The position numbers were made by a program, and so were the translations under genes. The notes under the pieces are model-generated. The model saw nothing but the letters and a program-made list of their open reading frames with translations, searched no databases and was not told the origin of the DNA. DNA of 55,631 nt from Lachnospiraceae bacterium (GTDB lineage: Bacteria; Bacillota_A; Clostridia; Lachnospirales; Lachnospiraceae), in contig JAETQR010000026.1 of the NCBI GenBank assembly GCA_021770615.1, forward strand, positions 1-55,631, in the 5' to 3' direction. Of the stretch, positions 17,908-25,026 are shown one piece after another (the first letter of the stretch is position 1; each line of letters opens with the position of its first letter).

Positions 17908-18579
17908 ATGAAACGTACCCGGTTAAGAGACAGAGACCTTCCCGATTATACGAAGGGGGAGGAGATTTTTAATATGGTTTCACACATAGTAGGAGGGGCG
18001 CTTGCAGTGGCAGCGCTCGTACTCTGTGTGATCTTTTCGGCACTGAAGGGTGACGCATGGGCTGTAGTGGCGTCGGCGGTCTATGGGGCCACGATGGTAG
18101 TACTCTACACGATGTCAAGTATTTACCATGGTTTAAGGTCAGAGATGGCAAAAAAGGTATTTCAGGTCATTGACCACTGTACGATTTATTTTCTGATCGC
18201 CGGTACATATACCCCGATCACGCTTGCCGGTCTGAGAAGAGAACATCCGGCGGTTGGATTTACTGTGTTTGGGATCGTATGGGCATGTTGTCTGGCTGCG
18301 GCCGCCCTTACGGCGATCGATCTTGAAAAGTATAAGAAAATGTCCATGATCTGTTATCTTGGTATGGGTTGGTGTATTATCTTTTTCATAAAACCTACGG
18401 TCGAGGTGTTAGGGATCGGAGGCATGGTTTATCTCATCACCGGAGGGCTGGCTTATACGATCGGTGCTGTTTTGTATGGGCTTGGCAAGACGAGGCGGTA
18501 TATGCATTCGTTGTTCCATTTGTTTGTCATAGCGGGAAGTGTACTGCATTTCTTTATGATTTTGTTTTATGTGATTTGA
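17908..18579 (+). CDS. Hemolysin III / TrhA (PAQR) family membrane protein
   Basis: A 223-residue protein of seven predicted helices belonging to the HlyIII/PAQR family (also called TrhA or YqfA). Family signatures seen are the N-terminal GEEIFNMVSHIVGGALA, the His/Asp pair in MSSIYHGLRS and VFQVIDHCTIYFLIAGTYTP, and the C-terminal HSLFHLFVIAGSVLHFFMIL; the conserved His and Asp residues form the metal site. Despite the name, hemolysis is not its established role; family members affect membrane lipid homeostasis. It is between a small membrane protein and fabV, with gaps of 17 and 34 bp. Confidence 0.88.
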   Translation: MKRTRLRDRDLPDYTKGEEIFNMVSHIVGGALAVAALVLCVIFSALKGDAWAVVASAVYGATMVVLYTMSSIYHGLRSEMAKKVFQVIDHCTIYFLIAGTYTPITLAGLRREHPAVGFTVFGIVWACCLAAAALTAIDLEKYKKMSMICYLGMGWCIIFFIKPTVEVLGIGGMVYLITGGLAYTIGAVLYGLGKTRRYMHSLFHLFVIAGSVLHFFMILFYVI

Positions 18580-18613
18580 ACTTAAAGTGTGAAAGCACAG
18601 GAAGGAGCAGATA

Positions 18614-19771
18614 ATGGTAGTAGAACCAAAGGTAAAAGGATTTATATGTACGACGGCGCATCCAAAGGGATGCGAGGAGAGTGTGAGAAGGCAGATCGGG
18701 TGCACAAAAAAATATGGAAAGAAGGATGGGCCGAAAAAGGTTCTCGTGATCGGTTCCTCTACCGGTTATGGCCTTGCTTCACGCATTGCTGTTACATATG
18801 GTTACGGAGCGGATACGATCGGCGTGGCATTTGAAAGGGAGTCGAATGGCAAACGAACAGCCACAGCGGGCTGGTATAATACAAAGGCATTTGAAAAATT
18901 TGCGGCAGAAGATGGATATTATGCAAAGTCCTTTAATGGTGACGGTTTCTCAAAACAGATGAAGGAAGAGGTCATCCGGTGTATCAAAGATGATTTTGGC
19001 CAGGTCGATATGATCGTGTACAGTATGGCGGCTCCGAGACGTACGATGCCGGATGGGACTACCGTTTCTTCTGTGCTGAAAACAGTTGGTGAGCCATTTA
19101 CGAATAAAACCATTGATCTCCGGACGAATGAGATCAAAGAGGTGACTGTGCCCGTGGCAGATGAGGATGAGATCCGTGCCACGGTACAGGTTATGGGCGG
19201 TGAAGACTGGAAAGACTGGATCCAGGCGCTGCATGATGCCGGTGTGATAAAAGAAGGGGCGGTGACGCTTGCTTATTCTTATATCGGTCCTGTCGTAACG
19301 CATGCAATTTATAAGGATGGAAGCATTGGACAGGCAAAGAAGCATTTATACGATACTTCTGTGGAACTGACAAAGAAATTTGCGGATATCGGACTTAAGG
19401 CGTACATATCGGTGAACAAGGCGCTCGTAACGCAGTCCAGCGCAGCGATCCCGATCGTTCCGCTTTATATTTCTCTTCTCTACAAGGTGATGAAGGAGGA
19501 AGGGCTTCATGAGGGCTGTATTGAGCAGATGAACCGTCTTTTCCTCGACAAGCTGTCGGGAGAACCGCAGACAGATGATGCAGGGATGCTTCGTCTGGAT
19601 GATTATGAAATGAAAGATGAAATCCAGAAAAAGATTGCAGATGTGTGGGAGGATGTGACATCGGAATCGATCAAGAACCTTGGGGATATCAAGGGCTACT
19701 GGGACGATTTTTATAACATGTTCGGATTTGGATATGAGAATGTGGATTATGCGGAGGATGTGGAGATATAA
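18614..19771 (+). CDS. fabV: FabV/Ter-type trans-2-enoyl reductase
   Basis: A 385-residue NADH-dependent reductase of the FabV/Ter family, which reduces trans-2-enoyl-ACP or enoyl-CoA. The Rossmann motif GSSTGYGLASRIAVTYGYGA (48-67) and the catalytic Tyr233-x8-Lys242 (YKDGSIGQAK) are intact, as is the long C-terminal cap (about 300-385). FabV makes the last step of fatty-acid elongation insensitive to triclosan, whereas Ter variants serve butyrate-type fermentation; sequence alone does not decide. No other fatty-acid genes are adjacent, and fabH lies 22 kb away. GAAGGAG is the ribosome site. It is closed by hairpins at 19780-19798 and 19845-19933. Confidence 0.92.
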   Translation: MVVEPKVKGFICTTAHPKGCEESVRRQIGCTKKYGKKDGPKKVLVIGSSTGYGLASRIAVTYGYGADTIGVAFERESNGKRTATAGWYNTKAFEKFAAEDGYYAKSFNGDGFSKQMKEEVIRCIKDDFGQVDMIVYSMAAPRRTMPDGTTVSSVLKTVGEPFTNKTIDLRTNEIKEVTVPVADEDEIRATVQVMGGEDWKDWIQALHDAGVIKEGAVTLAYSYIGPVVTHAIYKDGSIGQAKKHLYDTSVELTKKFADIGLKAYISVNKALVTQSSAAIPIVPLYISLLYKVMKEEGLHEGCIEQMNRLFLDKLSGEPQTDDAGMLRLDDYEMKDEIQKKIADVWEDVTSESIKNLGDIKGYWDDFYNMFGFGYENVDYAEDVEI

Positions 19772-19779
19772 GAGAGGTC

Positions 19780-19798
19780 AGCCTGATGACGTCAGGCT
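19780..19798 (+). other. Small hairpin after fabV
   Basis: AGCCTGA (19780-19786) pairs with TCAGGCT (19792-19798), 9 bp after the fabV stop codon. There is no T-run, so it may protect the 3' end of the transcript rather than terminate it. Confidence 0.5.
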
Positions 19799-19844
19799 TG
19801 AGTCTGCGGAATCTCTTGTTTCCCAATGTGTTAATAAGATGCAC

Positions 19845-19933
19845 AAAAACGATAAAATAAACAGCATTATGGACGATGGAGCTGAGACTCAGCGGAATGG
19901 TTCGTGTATCCGGCTGTTTGTTTTATCGTTTTT
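19845..19933 (+). terminator. Long-stem terminator-like inverted repeat
   Basis: A 21-bp stem (19845-19865 with 19913-19933, one mismatch) ends in a T-run, with a nested hairpin GCTGA/TCAGC inside the loop (19881-19893). It follows fabV and the small hairpin at 19780. Confidence 0.7.
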
Positions 19934-19962
19934 TGGATTTCTTTGAAACAGCAGGGCAGGAA

Positions 19963-19993
19963 CATGACATACTGTTGTCATGTTTGGTATGAT
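19963..19993 (+). promoter_or_regulatory. Promoter and dyad operator of the WYL regulator gene
   Basis: CATGACA (19963-19969) and TGTCATG (19976-19982) form a perfect 7-bp inverted repeat with a 6-bp spacer. It overlaps a possible promoter of ATGACA (19964-19969), 18 bp and TATGAT (19988-19993). This suggests autoregulation by the downstream protein. Confidence 0.55.
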
Positions 19994-20033
19994 ATGATCA
20001 GTATTGCAAAGAGCTGCAGGAATGGGGATTATC

Positions 20034-20951
20034 ATGAAAATAGACAGGCTGATCGGGATCTTATCGATCCTGTTACAGAGAGAAACGGTGACAGCGCCTT
20101 ATCTGGCAGAGCGTTTTGAGGTTTCCAGAAGAACGATCAACCGTGATATTGAGGATTTATGTAAGGCGGGAATCCCAATCATAACAAAGCAGGGGGCAGA
20201 TGGCGGCATCTCTATCATGGAGAATTATAAAATCGAACGGACGCTTCTGACAAGTACGGAGATGAAGGATATTCTCGCCGGCCTCCGGAGCCTCGACAGT
20301 GTCAACGGTACAAATCGTTATGGCCAGCTGATGGAAAAATTGTCAGTCGGTTCTTCGGATTTTATGGAAGGCGGTCAGTCGGTCCTGATCGATCTGTCCT
20401 CATGGTATAAGGATTCGCTGGCCCCGAAGATTGAACAGATCCGGTATGCGATTGACAGCCGGAGGGAACTTGATTTTTTCTACTATTCTCCGGGTGGGGA
20501 GAGCGTGAGAACGATTGAACCATACTATCTGATCTTCCGGTGGTCGAGCTGGTATGTGTGGGGATGGTGTAAGTACCGGGAGGATTTTCGCCTGTTCAAA
20601 CTGAATCGCATGGATGGGGTGAGGCTGTCGGAACAAACATTTCCCGGTCGGGAGGTCCCGTTACCGGATCTGAACGATGAACAGATTTTTCCCGGTGGGA
20701 TCCGGGTAAAGGCGTTATTTGAAGCAGACTGTAAATGGAGACTGGTTGAGGAGTTTGGTAAGGAATGTTTTGAGGAACGGGAGGACGGGAAGCTTTTGTT
20801 TCATGCCGATTATACCAACAGGGAAAATCTCCTTACATGGCTGCTGACATTCCGGAATAAGGCAGAGCTTCTGGAACCGGAATATTTGCGTGAGGAACTA
20901 AAACAGGCATTGAGGGAAATGTTGGCCCGATATGAGAAAAAGGAGGAGTAA
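20034..20951 (+). CDS. WYL-domain HTH transcriptional regulator (YafY-like)
   Basis: A 305-residue regulator. Residues 1-60 form a DeoR-like winged helix-turn-helix (RFEVSRRTINRDIEDLCKAG); the WYL domain spans about 130-230, with the RELDFFYYSPGG strand and the ligand-binding EPYYLIFRWSSWYVWGWCKY segment; a WCX-type C-terminal domain follows. WYL domains sense small ligands, often nucleic-acid pieces or metabolites. The ATG at 20034 gives the conserved MKIDRLIGILSILL start. It forms a tight operon with the MmcQ-type and GyrI-like genes (5-bp gap, then an 11-bp overlap). Confidence 0.85.
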   Translation: MKIDRLIGILSILLQRETVTAPYLAERFEVSRRTINRDIEDLCKAGIPIITKQGADGGISIMENYKIERTLLTSTEMKDILAGLRSLDSVNGTNRYGQLMEKLSVGSSDFMEGGQSVLIDLSSWYKDSLAPKIEQIRYAIDSRRELDFFYYSPGGESVRTIEPYYLIFRWSSWYVWGWCKYREDFRLFKLNRMDGVRLSEQTFPGREVPLPDLNDEQIFPGGIRVKALFEADCKWRLVEEFGKECFEEREDGKLLFHADYTNRENLLTWLLTFRNKAELLEPEYLREELKQALREMLARYEKKEE

Positions 20952-20956
20952 ACTTA

Positions 20957-21604
20957 ATGAAGTATGCATGGATGGATGAGTATTTAATGAACAAACGAGG
21001 GGTTACAAAAGATCTTCAGACCAGCTGGAACTGGGTGCGCTACAAACTGGGTGGAAAAATGTTTGTGGCGTCATGTCTGGACGGGAACGACAAGCCATAT
21101 TATATCACACTCAAGCTGGAGCCGGGGGACGGGGAATTTCTGCGGCAGCAGTATGAGGATATCATTCCGGGATATTATATGAATAAAGAGCACTGGAACT
21201 CTGTAAAAGTGGATGGAGCGATATCGGACGAACTGCTGAAAGAGCTGCTTGATAAATCTTATGAGGTCATGCTCCGCAGTTTCAGTGGGAAAAAGCAGCG
21301 GGAAATTCTGAATCTGAGTTGCTGTGGAACGGAGTGTGAAACATGCCACTGCTATGGGGAGATGTGCAGCGGGTGTAACGATGTGCGTGGAAAAGTGTTT
21401 CATTCACAGGGACAGGCATGCCCGATCTATCATTGTTCTGTGACGAAAAACAAATTTGCCACCTGTGCGGGCTGTGAAAAAGTTCCCTGCGATATCTGGA
21501 AAGCGACGAAGGATCCCTCGATGTCGGATGAGCAATTTGAGGCAAATATATTGGAACGTGTAAAAAATCTGCGTTTTGGAAGGGGGGATTCCATTGGGAA
21601 ATAA
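20957..21604 (+). CDS. MmcQ/YjbR - DUF3795 fusion protein
   Basis: A 215-residue protein of two fused parts. Residues 1-110 are MmcQ/YjbR-like (TSWNWVRYKLGGKMFVAS, YYITLKLEPGD, NKEHWNSVKVDG), a small DNA-binding-like fold of unknown role. Residues about 118-175 form a Cys-rich DUF3795-type segment (CCGTECETCHCYGEMCSGCN, then ACPIYHC and CAGCEKVPC), probably a zinc or Fe-S site. Each part usually occurs as its own gene. Its end overlaps the GyrI-like gene by 11 bp, implying translational coupling. Confidence 0.75.
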   Translation: MKYAWMDEYLMNKRGVTKDLQTSWNWVRYKLGGKMFVASCLDGNDKPYYITLKLEPGDGEFLRQQYEDIIPGYYMNKEHWNSVKVDGAISDELLKELLDKSYEVMLRSFSGKKQREILNLSCCGTECETCHCYGEMCSGCNDVRGKVFHSQGQACPIYHCSVTKNKFATCAGCEKVPCDIWKATKDPSMSDEQFEANILERVKNLRFGRGDSIGK

Positions 21605-22241
21605 GCCAGATAGATTTGACTACAAAAAAGAGTACAAGGAATTTTATCTGCCGCCGAAGACACCGGGTATCATCACGATACCCGAAATCAACTACCTTTC
21701 GGTTCAGGGAAAGGGAGACCCGAACGAACCGGAGGGCGAGTATAAAGCGGCGGTTGGTATGCTTTACGCGATCGCTTTTACGATCAAAATGAGCGGACGG
21801 GCAGGACATAAAATAGACGGATATTTTTCCTATGTCGTGCCGCCCCTCGAGGGATTGTGGAAGATGGCAGGAAATGTTCCGATTGATTATGCCCACAAAG
21901 AAAATTTTCAGTGGCGGGCCATGATCCGCCTGCCGGAGTTTGTAACGAAGGAGGAATTTGACTGGGCGGTCAGTGAAGCAACCGAGAAAAAGCAGATGGA
22001 TTTTTCCAAAGTGACATATTTTACTTATCAGGAAGGGCTCTGCGTGCAGTGCATGCATATTGGGAGCTACGACGATGAACCGGCGACGATTCAGAAGATG
22101 AAAGCGTTTCTTGAGGAACAGGGGTATGCGGAGAATCTGTCGGAGAAAAGGCTCCATCATGAAATCTATCTCAGCGACCCGAGGCGGACAGCAAAAGAGC
22201 GTCTGAGGACGGTAATCCGCCAACCAATACGGGAAGTGTAG
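21594..22241 (+). CDS. GyrI-like small-molecule-binding protein
   Basis: A 215-residue protein of the GyrI-like/SOUL-type ligand-binding fold, also found as the C-terminal domain of AraC-type drug-responsive regulators. Visible features are the strand YLSVQGKGDPNEPEGEYKAA, GLWKMAGN, the WRAMIRLPEFV strand and QCMHIGSYDDEP near the C-terminus. It lacks a DNA-binding domain, so a stand-alone sensor or hydrolase is likely. Translation starts at TTG 21594 behind AAGGGGGG. It is the last gene of the WYL operon. Confidence 0.8.
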   Translation: MGNKPDRFDYKKEYKEFYLPPKTPGIITIPEINYLSVQGKGDPNEPEGEYKAAVGMLYAIAFTIKMSGRAGHKIDGYFSYVVPPLEGLWKMAGNVPIDYAHKENFQWRAMIRLPEFVTKEEFDWAVSEATEKKQMDFSKVTYFTYQEGLCVQCMHIGSYDDEPATIQKMKAFLEEQGYAENLSEKRLHHEIYLSDPRRTAKERLRTVIRQPIREV

Positions 22242-22302
22242 TATTGCTGTCTAAAAGTAAAAAGGAGGTCCTTAAATCGACAGTTGAAAATTTAGTTTTT
22301 TC

Positions 22303-22331
22303 TTTACAAATATTAAGTCCTGTGTTATACT
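22303..22331 (+). promoter_or_regulatory. Strong promoter with no nearby gene start
   Basis: TTTACA (22303-22308), a 17-bp spacer and TATACT (22326-22331). The nearest start codon is over 200 bp downstream, so it may transcribe a leader or small RNA. Confidence 0.6.
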
Positions 22332-22337
22332 CTGTAA

Positions 22338-22480
22338 TATAAAGAATTATTGCATTTCGTTTTATCTAAAAATATATCAGAAAGCACATTCGTGCATTCA
22401 TTCAAAATCCGTAATGTAAGACCAAATTTCGTTTAAATGGGAAGCGTTAAGCCGGCGATCAACCGGAGGGCCTGCTTTTA
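22338..22480 (+). ncRNA. Candidate leader or small RNA
   Basis: About 140 nt lie between the promoter at 22303-22331 and a weak terminator-like hairpin (22449-22452 with 22474-22477, 22454-22456 with 22470-22472) followed by TTTTA. No ORF of note is present in this stretch. I did not recognise a known RNA family; only promoter and terminator-like structure support it. Confidence 0.3.
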
Positions 22481-22503
22481 TGTCACAAATTTTATATAAA
22501 TAC

Positions 22504-22531
22504 TTGATTTTTATATATTATATAGTATAAT
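22504..22531 (+). promoter_or_regulatory. Promoter of the Rpn nuclease gene
   Basis: TTGATT (22504-22509), a 16-bp spacer and TATAAT (22526-22531). Transcription would begin only about 15 nt before the TTG start, leaving just room for the ribosome site. Confidence 0.6.
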
Positions 22532-22551
22532 AACAGATAGGAAGTGGATAT

Positions 22552-23559
22552 TTGGGAAAAAAGAATATTGTATGGAATGATTACATATCGCAGAATGAAC
22601 GCTTTGCTGACTTTTTTAATGGTGTCGTGTTTCAGGGGGAAGAAATTATCTGCCCGGATGATCTCACCACACTGGATTCTAAGCTGTGGCGGCGAGAGTC
22701 AAAAAAGAACAGTTATCATGAATATGTGCGTGACAATGCAAAACTCTGGCGCTACAGGGGGATGGAGTATATCCTTGATCTGGAGCCGGAGGAGTCGCCT
22801 CATTTTGCCTTGCCAGTAAAGTACATGAACTATGAGTCTGTTCAGTATGATAAACAGTATCGGAACATTCGGAAAGAGCATCGTCGAAAAAAGGATCTGC
22901 GACCGCCGGAGTATCTTTCGGGATTTTCGGGGAGTGACCGTTTAATGCCGGTTATCACGATCAGTGTATATCTCGGAGAGGAAAAATGGTCCGGTTTTAC
23001 AAACCTTAGTAAAATGGCGGGATTTCACACGATGCCCGCAGAGGTTAAGGACAGGCTGCTTCCTTTGTGCAGTGATTTTCATGTGAACCTGTTGGATATC
23101 CATAAGATAGCAACATGTGATGTGTTCCGGACAGATTTAAAAGAAGTATTTGGTTTTTTGAGACATCGCAATGATAAGGAGGAGCTGAGGCAGTACGTGA
23201 GAGGAAATGAGAACTTTCGTTATTTGAAGGAGGATGCCTATGATGTGCTGTCAGTTTATAGCAGGAGTAACGAACTTGAGATACGGAAAAAGGAGTATGA
23301 GACAGAGGAGGGATTTGATATGTGTCGTGCGATTCGGGAAATGATCGAAGATGGGAGAATGGAAGGGAGAGTAGAAGGGAATTTGTTCTGCCTGATCAAT
23401 AAAACGGTAAAAAAACGTGAGCGGGGGATGTCAGTGGAGGATATTGCCGATGCGTTGGAGGAGGAAGAGGAAATGATCGAACGGATCATTGTGGCCATTA
23501 TGGAAGCCGGGACGCTAGAAACAGAGAAGATTTATGCATGTATGGAGGTGTCAGTTTAA
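22552..23559 (+). CDS. Rpn family recombination-promoting nuclease
   Basis: A 335-residue protein of the Rpn/PD-(D/E)XK nuclease-transposase family, which in E. coli promotes RecA-independent recombination. The N-terminal NERFADFFNGVVFQGEEII and the central YILDLEPEESPHFALPVKYM (usually an LGLENQ-type nuclease strand) match the family; the C-terminal tail with repeated DGRMEGRVEGN and a Glu-rich helix is also typical. The active-site strand is more acidic than common members, so activity is uncertain. It starts at TTG 22552 behind AGGAAGTGG. These genes multiply in Lachnospiraceae genomes. Confidence 0.8.
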   Translation: MGKKNIVWNDYISQNERFADFFNGVVFQGEEIICPDDLTTLDSKLWRRESKKNSYHEYVRDNAKLWRYRGMEYILDLEPEESPHFALPVKYMNYESVQYDKQYRNIRKEHRRKKDLRPPEYLSGFSGSDRLMPVITISVYLGEEKWSGFTNLSKMAGFHTMPAEVKDRLLPLCSDFHVNLLDIHKIATCDVFRTDLKEVFGFLRHRNDKEELRQYVRGNENFRYLKEDAYDVLSVYSRSNELEIRKKEYETEEGFDMCRAIREMIEDGRMEGRVEGNLFCLINKTVKKRERGMSVEDIADALEEEEEMIERIIVAIMEAGTLETEKIYACMEVSV

Positions 23560-23589
23560 ATCCTGTTTCGTTTAATACCAGCTACAAAA

Positions 23590-23613
23590 TAGCCAGGCAG
23601 CAGTGCCTGGCTA
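23590..23613 (+). terminator. Hairpin after the Rpn gene
   Basis: A perfect 10-bp stem TAGCCAGGCA (23590-23599) with 23604-23613 and a GCAG loop. The following bases are AT-rich but not a clean T-run. Confidence 0.6.
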
Positions 23614-23676
23614 AATAAAATGGGTGATGTTTCAATTTTTCATTTGATAGGAAAATTTTCTATTGCGCAGCCAGAG

Positions 23677-23705
23677 AGGTGCGTGTTTTTCAGGCGCACC
23701 TTTTT
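23677..23705 (+). terminator. Second terminator before carbamate kinase
   Basis: A 7-bp stem AGGTGCG (23677-23683) with CGCACCT (23695-23701), followed by TTTT on the + strand. It stands between convergent genes. Confidence 0.6.
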
Positions 23706-23707
23706 AG

Positions 23708-24622
23708 CTAACGGATCACGGTCCCGCATCGTCCCTTCATGGCCTTCCCGGCATCTTCCAGTCTGGCGATGATAGCGGTGCGCTCTTCACCGGAGGTGAC
23801 AAAGGCTACACTGGCGTCTATTTTTGGCAGAGTGGTGACAGGGTCAAAATGCCCCTCGTCGATCAGGTGAATTGCCTCACTGCTTGTAATCTCTCCGATT
23901 GGTTTATCGCCAATGTACATCTGGTCTCTTCCTGTGAGGATGAGAAGATGGGATGCACCAAGCATGTCAGCCAGTTTTGCGGCAGTGTAATCTTTTTCGA
24001 TGATGGCACTGGCGCCTTTCAGGTGTGTCCCCTGCTCCATGACGGGGATGCCGCCACCGCCGGCTGCGATGACGATCTGTCCTGCTTCTGCCAGAGTTTT
24101 GATGGCGTCGATCTCATAAATGTCGATTGGGTGAGGGGAGGCGATGATCCTGCGGTAAGAGCCATTTTCACTGATGACATGATTCCCTTTTTCCTCTTCA
24201 GCTTCTGCCTCCTCTTTTGTCATACAGCGGCCGATGACCTTGGTAGGATGATTGAATGCTTTGTCAAACGGGTCTACCCGTACTTGCGTGATAATGGTAG
24301 ACACCGGTTTGAAGATTCCCCGGTTTAGTAATTCCGTGCGGACTGCATTTTGCAGGTCATAACCGATATAACCCTGACTCATAGCTCCGCAGAGTGACAT
24401 GGGAGCCACGGTGTAGCGACTGTCAAGCCGTGCAAACTCCGTCATGGCGGTCTGTATCATACCAACCTGGGGGCCATTGCTGTGGGTGATCACGATCTCA
24501 TATTTTTCTTCTGCCAGATCAGCTATTGCATTGGCAGCTTTTTTTACATTTTTCTGCTGCTCGGGAAATGTTTCGCCAAAGGCATTTCTTCCCAGAGCGA
24601 CTACGATTCTTTGATTGTTCAT
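23708..24622 (-). CDS. arcC: Carbamate kinase
   Basis: A 304-residue carbamate kinase, which makes ATP from carbamoyl phosphate (or the reverse). Family segments are RIVVALGRNAFGE, VITHSNGPQVGMIQ, AAGGGGIPV, the DKD-like EKDYTAAKLA and the C-terminal GEERTAI region. The ATG at 24622 follows AGGGAGGA; a much longer in-frame extension to 24829 would run through the inverted repeat and a promoter, so it is rejected. It is alone: no arginine deiminase or ornithine carbamoyltransferase genes are beside it, so the carbamoyl phosphate source is elsewhere. Confidence 0.93.
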   Translation of the reverse strand: MNNQRIVVALGRNAFGETFPEQQKNVKKAANAIADLAEEKYEIVITHSNGPQVGMIQTAMTEFARLDSRYTVAPMSLCGAMSQGYIGYDLQNAVRTELLNRGIFKPVSTIITQVRVDPFDKAFNHPTKVIGRCMTKEEAEAEEEKGNHVISENGSYRRIIASPHPIDIYEIDAIKTLAEAGQIVIAAGGGGIPVMEQGTHLKGASAIIEKDYTAAKLADMLGASHLLILTGRDQMYIGDKPIGEITSSEAIHLIDEGHFDPVTTLPKIDASVAFVTSGEERTAIIARLEDAGKAMKGRCGTVIR

Positions 24623-24676
24623 TTCCAGTCCTCCCTGATTTGTCACTTTTATGCCGGACATATATGTTTTATTCAA

Positions 24677-24758
24677 TGATGCCGGGGTCAAAAGCCCTTT
24701 TTTATCAAAGGGTCTGGCAATATGCACAAAAAACAAGGGGCCTTTGACCCCGGCATCA
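24677..24758. repeat. MITE-like 82-bp element in the carbamate kinase leader
   Basis: Perfect 16-bp terminal inverted repeats TGATGCCGGGGTCAAA (24677-24692) and its complement (24743-24758) frame a core with further partial pairing. It lies between the arcC promoter and start codon, so it would be transcribed in the 5' leader. No clear target-site duplication is visible. Confidence 0.6.
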
Positions 24759-24767
24759 CTTAATAAT

Positions 24768-24796
24768 AGTATATCAAATATGACAAAAACAATCAA
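24768..24796 (-). promoter_or_regulatory. Promoter of arcC
   Basis: On the - strand TTGATT (24796-24791), a 17-bp spacer and TATACT (24773-24768). The 5' leader of about 140 nt contains the MITE-like element. Confidence 0.65.
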
Positions 24797-24841
24797 CTCC
24801 TCCATTTTGTCAGGGAAATTGATTTCCATAGCAAAAAGAAG

Positions 24842-24870
24842 TTGAAAAAATGGCTCTGATGGGCTATACT
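24842..24870 (+). promoter_or_regulatory. Promoter of the beta-CASP RNase operon
   Basis: TTGAAA (24842-24847), a 17-bp spacer and TATACT (24865-24870), about 150 bp before the start codon. Confidence 0.65.
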
Positions 24871-25026
24871 TATCTTATATAGTTTTGGATTTTTTTGGGG
24901 ATGAAGGGTTATGGATGTACGCTGGTCGATGCTGACGTAGTAAAGTGAAAGATCACAAACGGAGGCAGAGGTCAAATTGATGTCGTTGAACGAACAGCAG
25001 GAGAAATTTTGGAACGGAGGGGTATC

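Noticed and set aside
21282..22223. A 313-codon frame on the - strand over the MmcQ and GyrI-like genes
   Set aside because: It is antisense to the coupled WYL operon genes and has no recognisable motifs.
23590..23705. A CRISPR-like repeat region near the Rpn gene
   Set aside because: Only two unrelated terminator hairpins are present, with no repeated spacer pattern.
24622..24829. A longer carbamate kinase start at 24829
   Set aside because: That extension would cover the promoter and the MITE-like element; the internal ATG at 24622 has a good ribosome site and gives family length.
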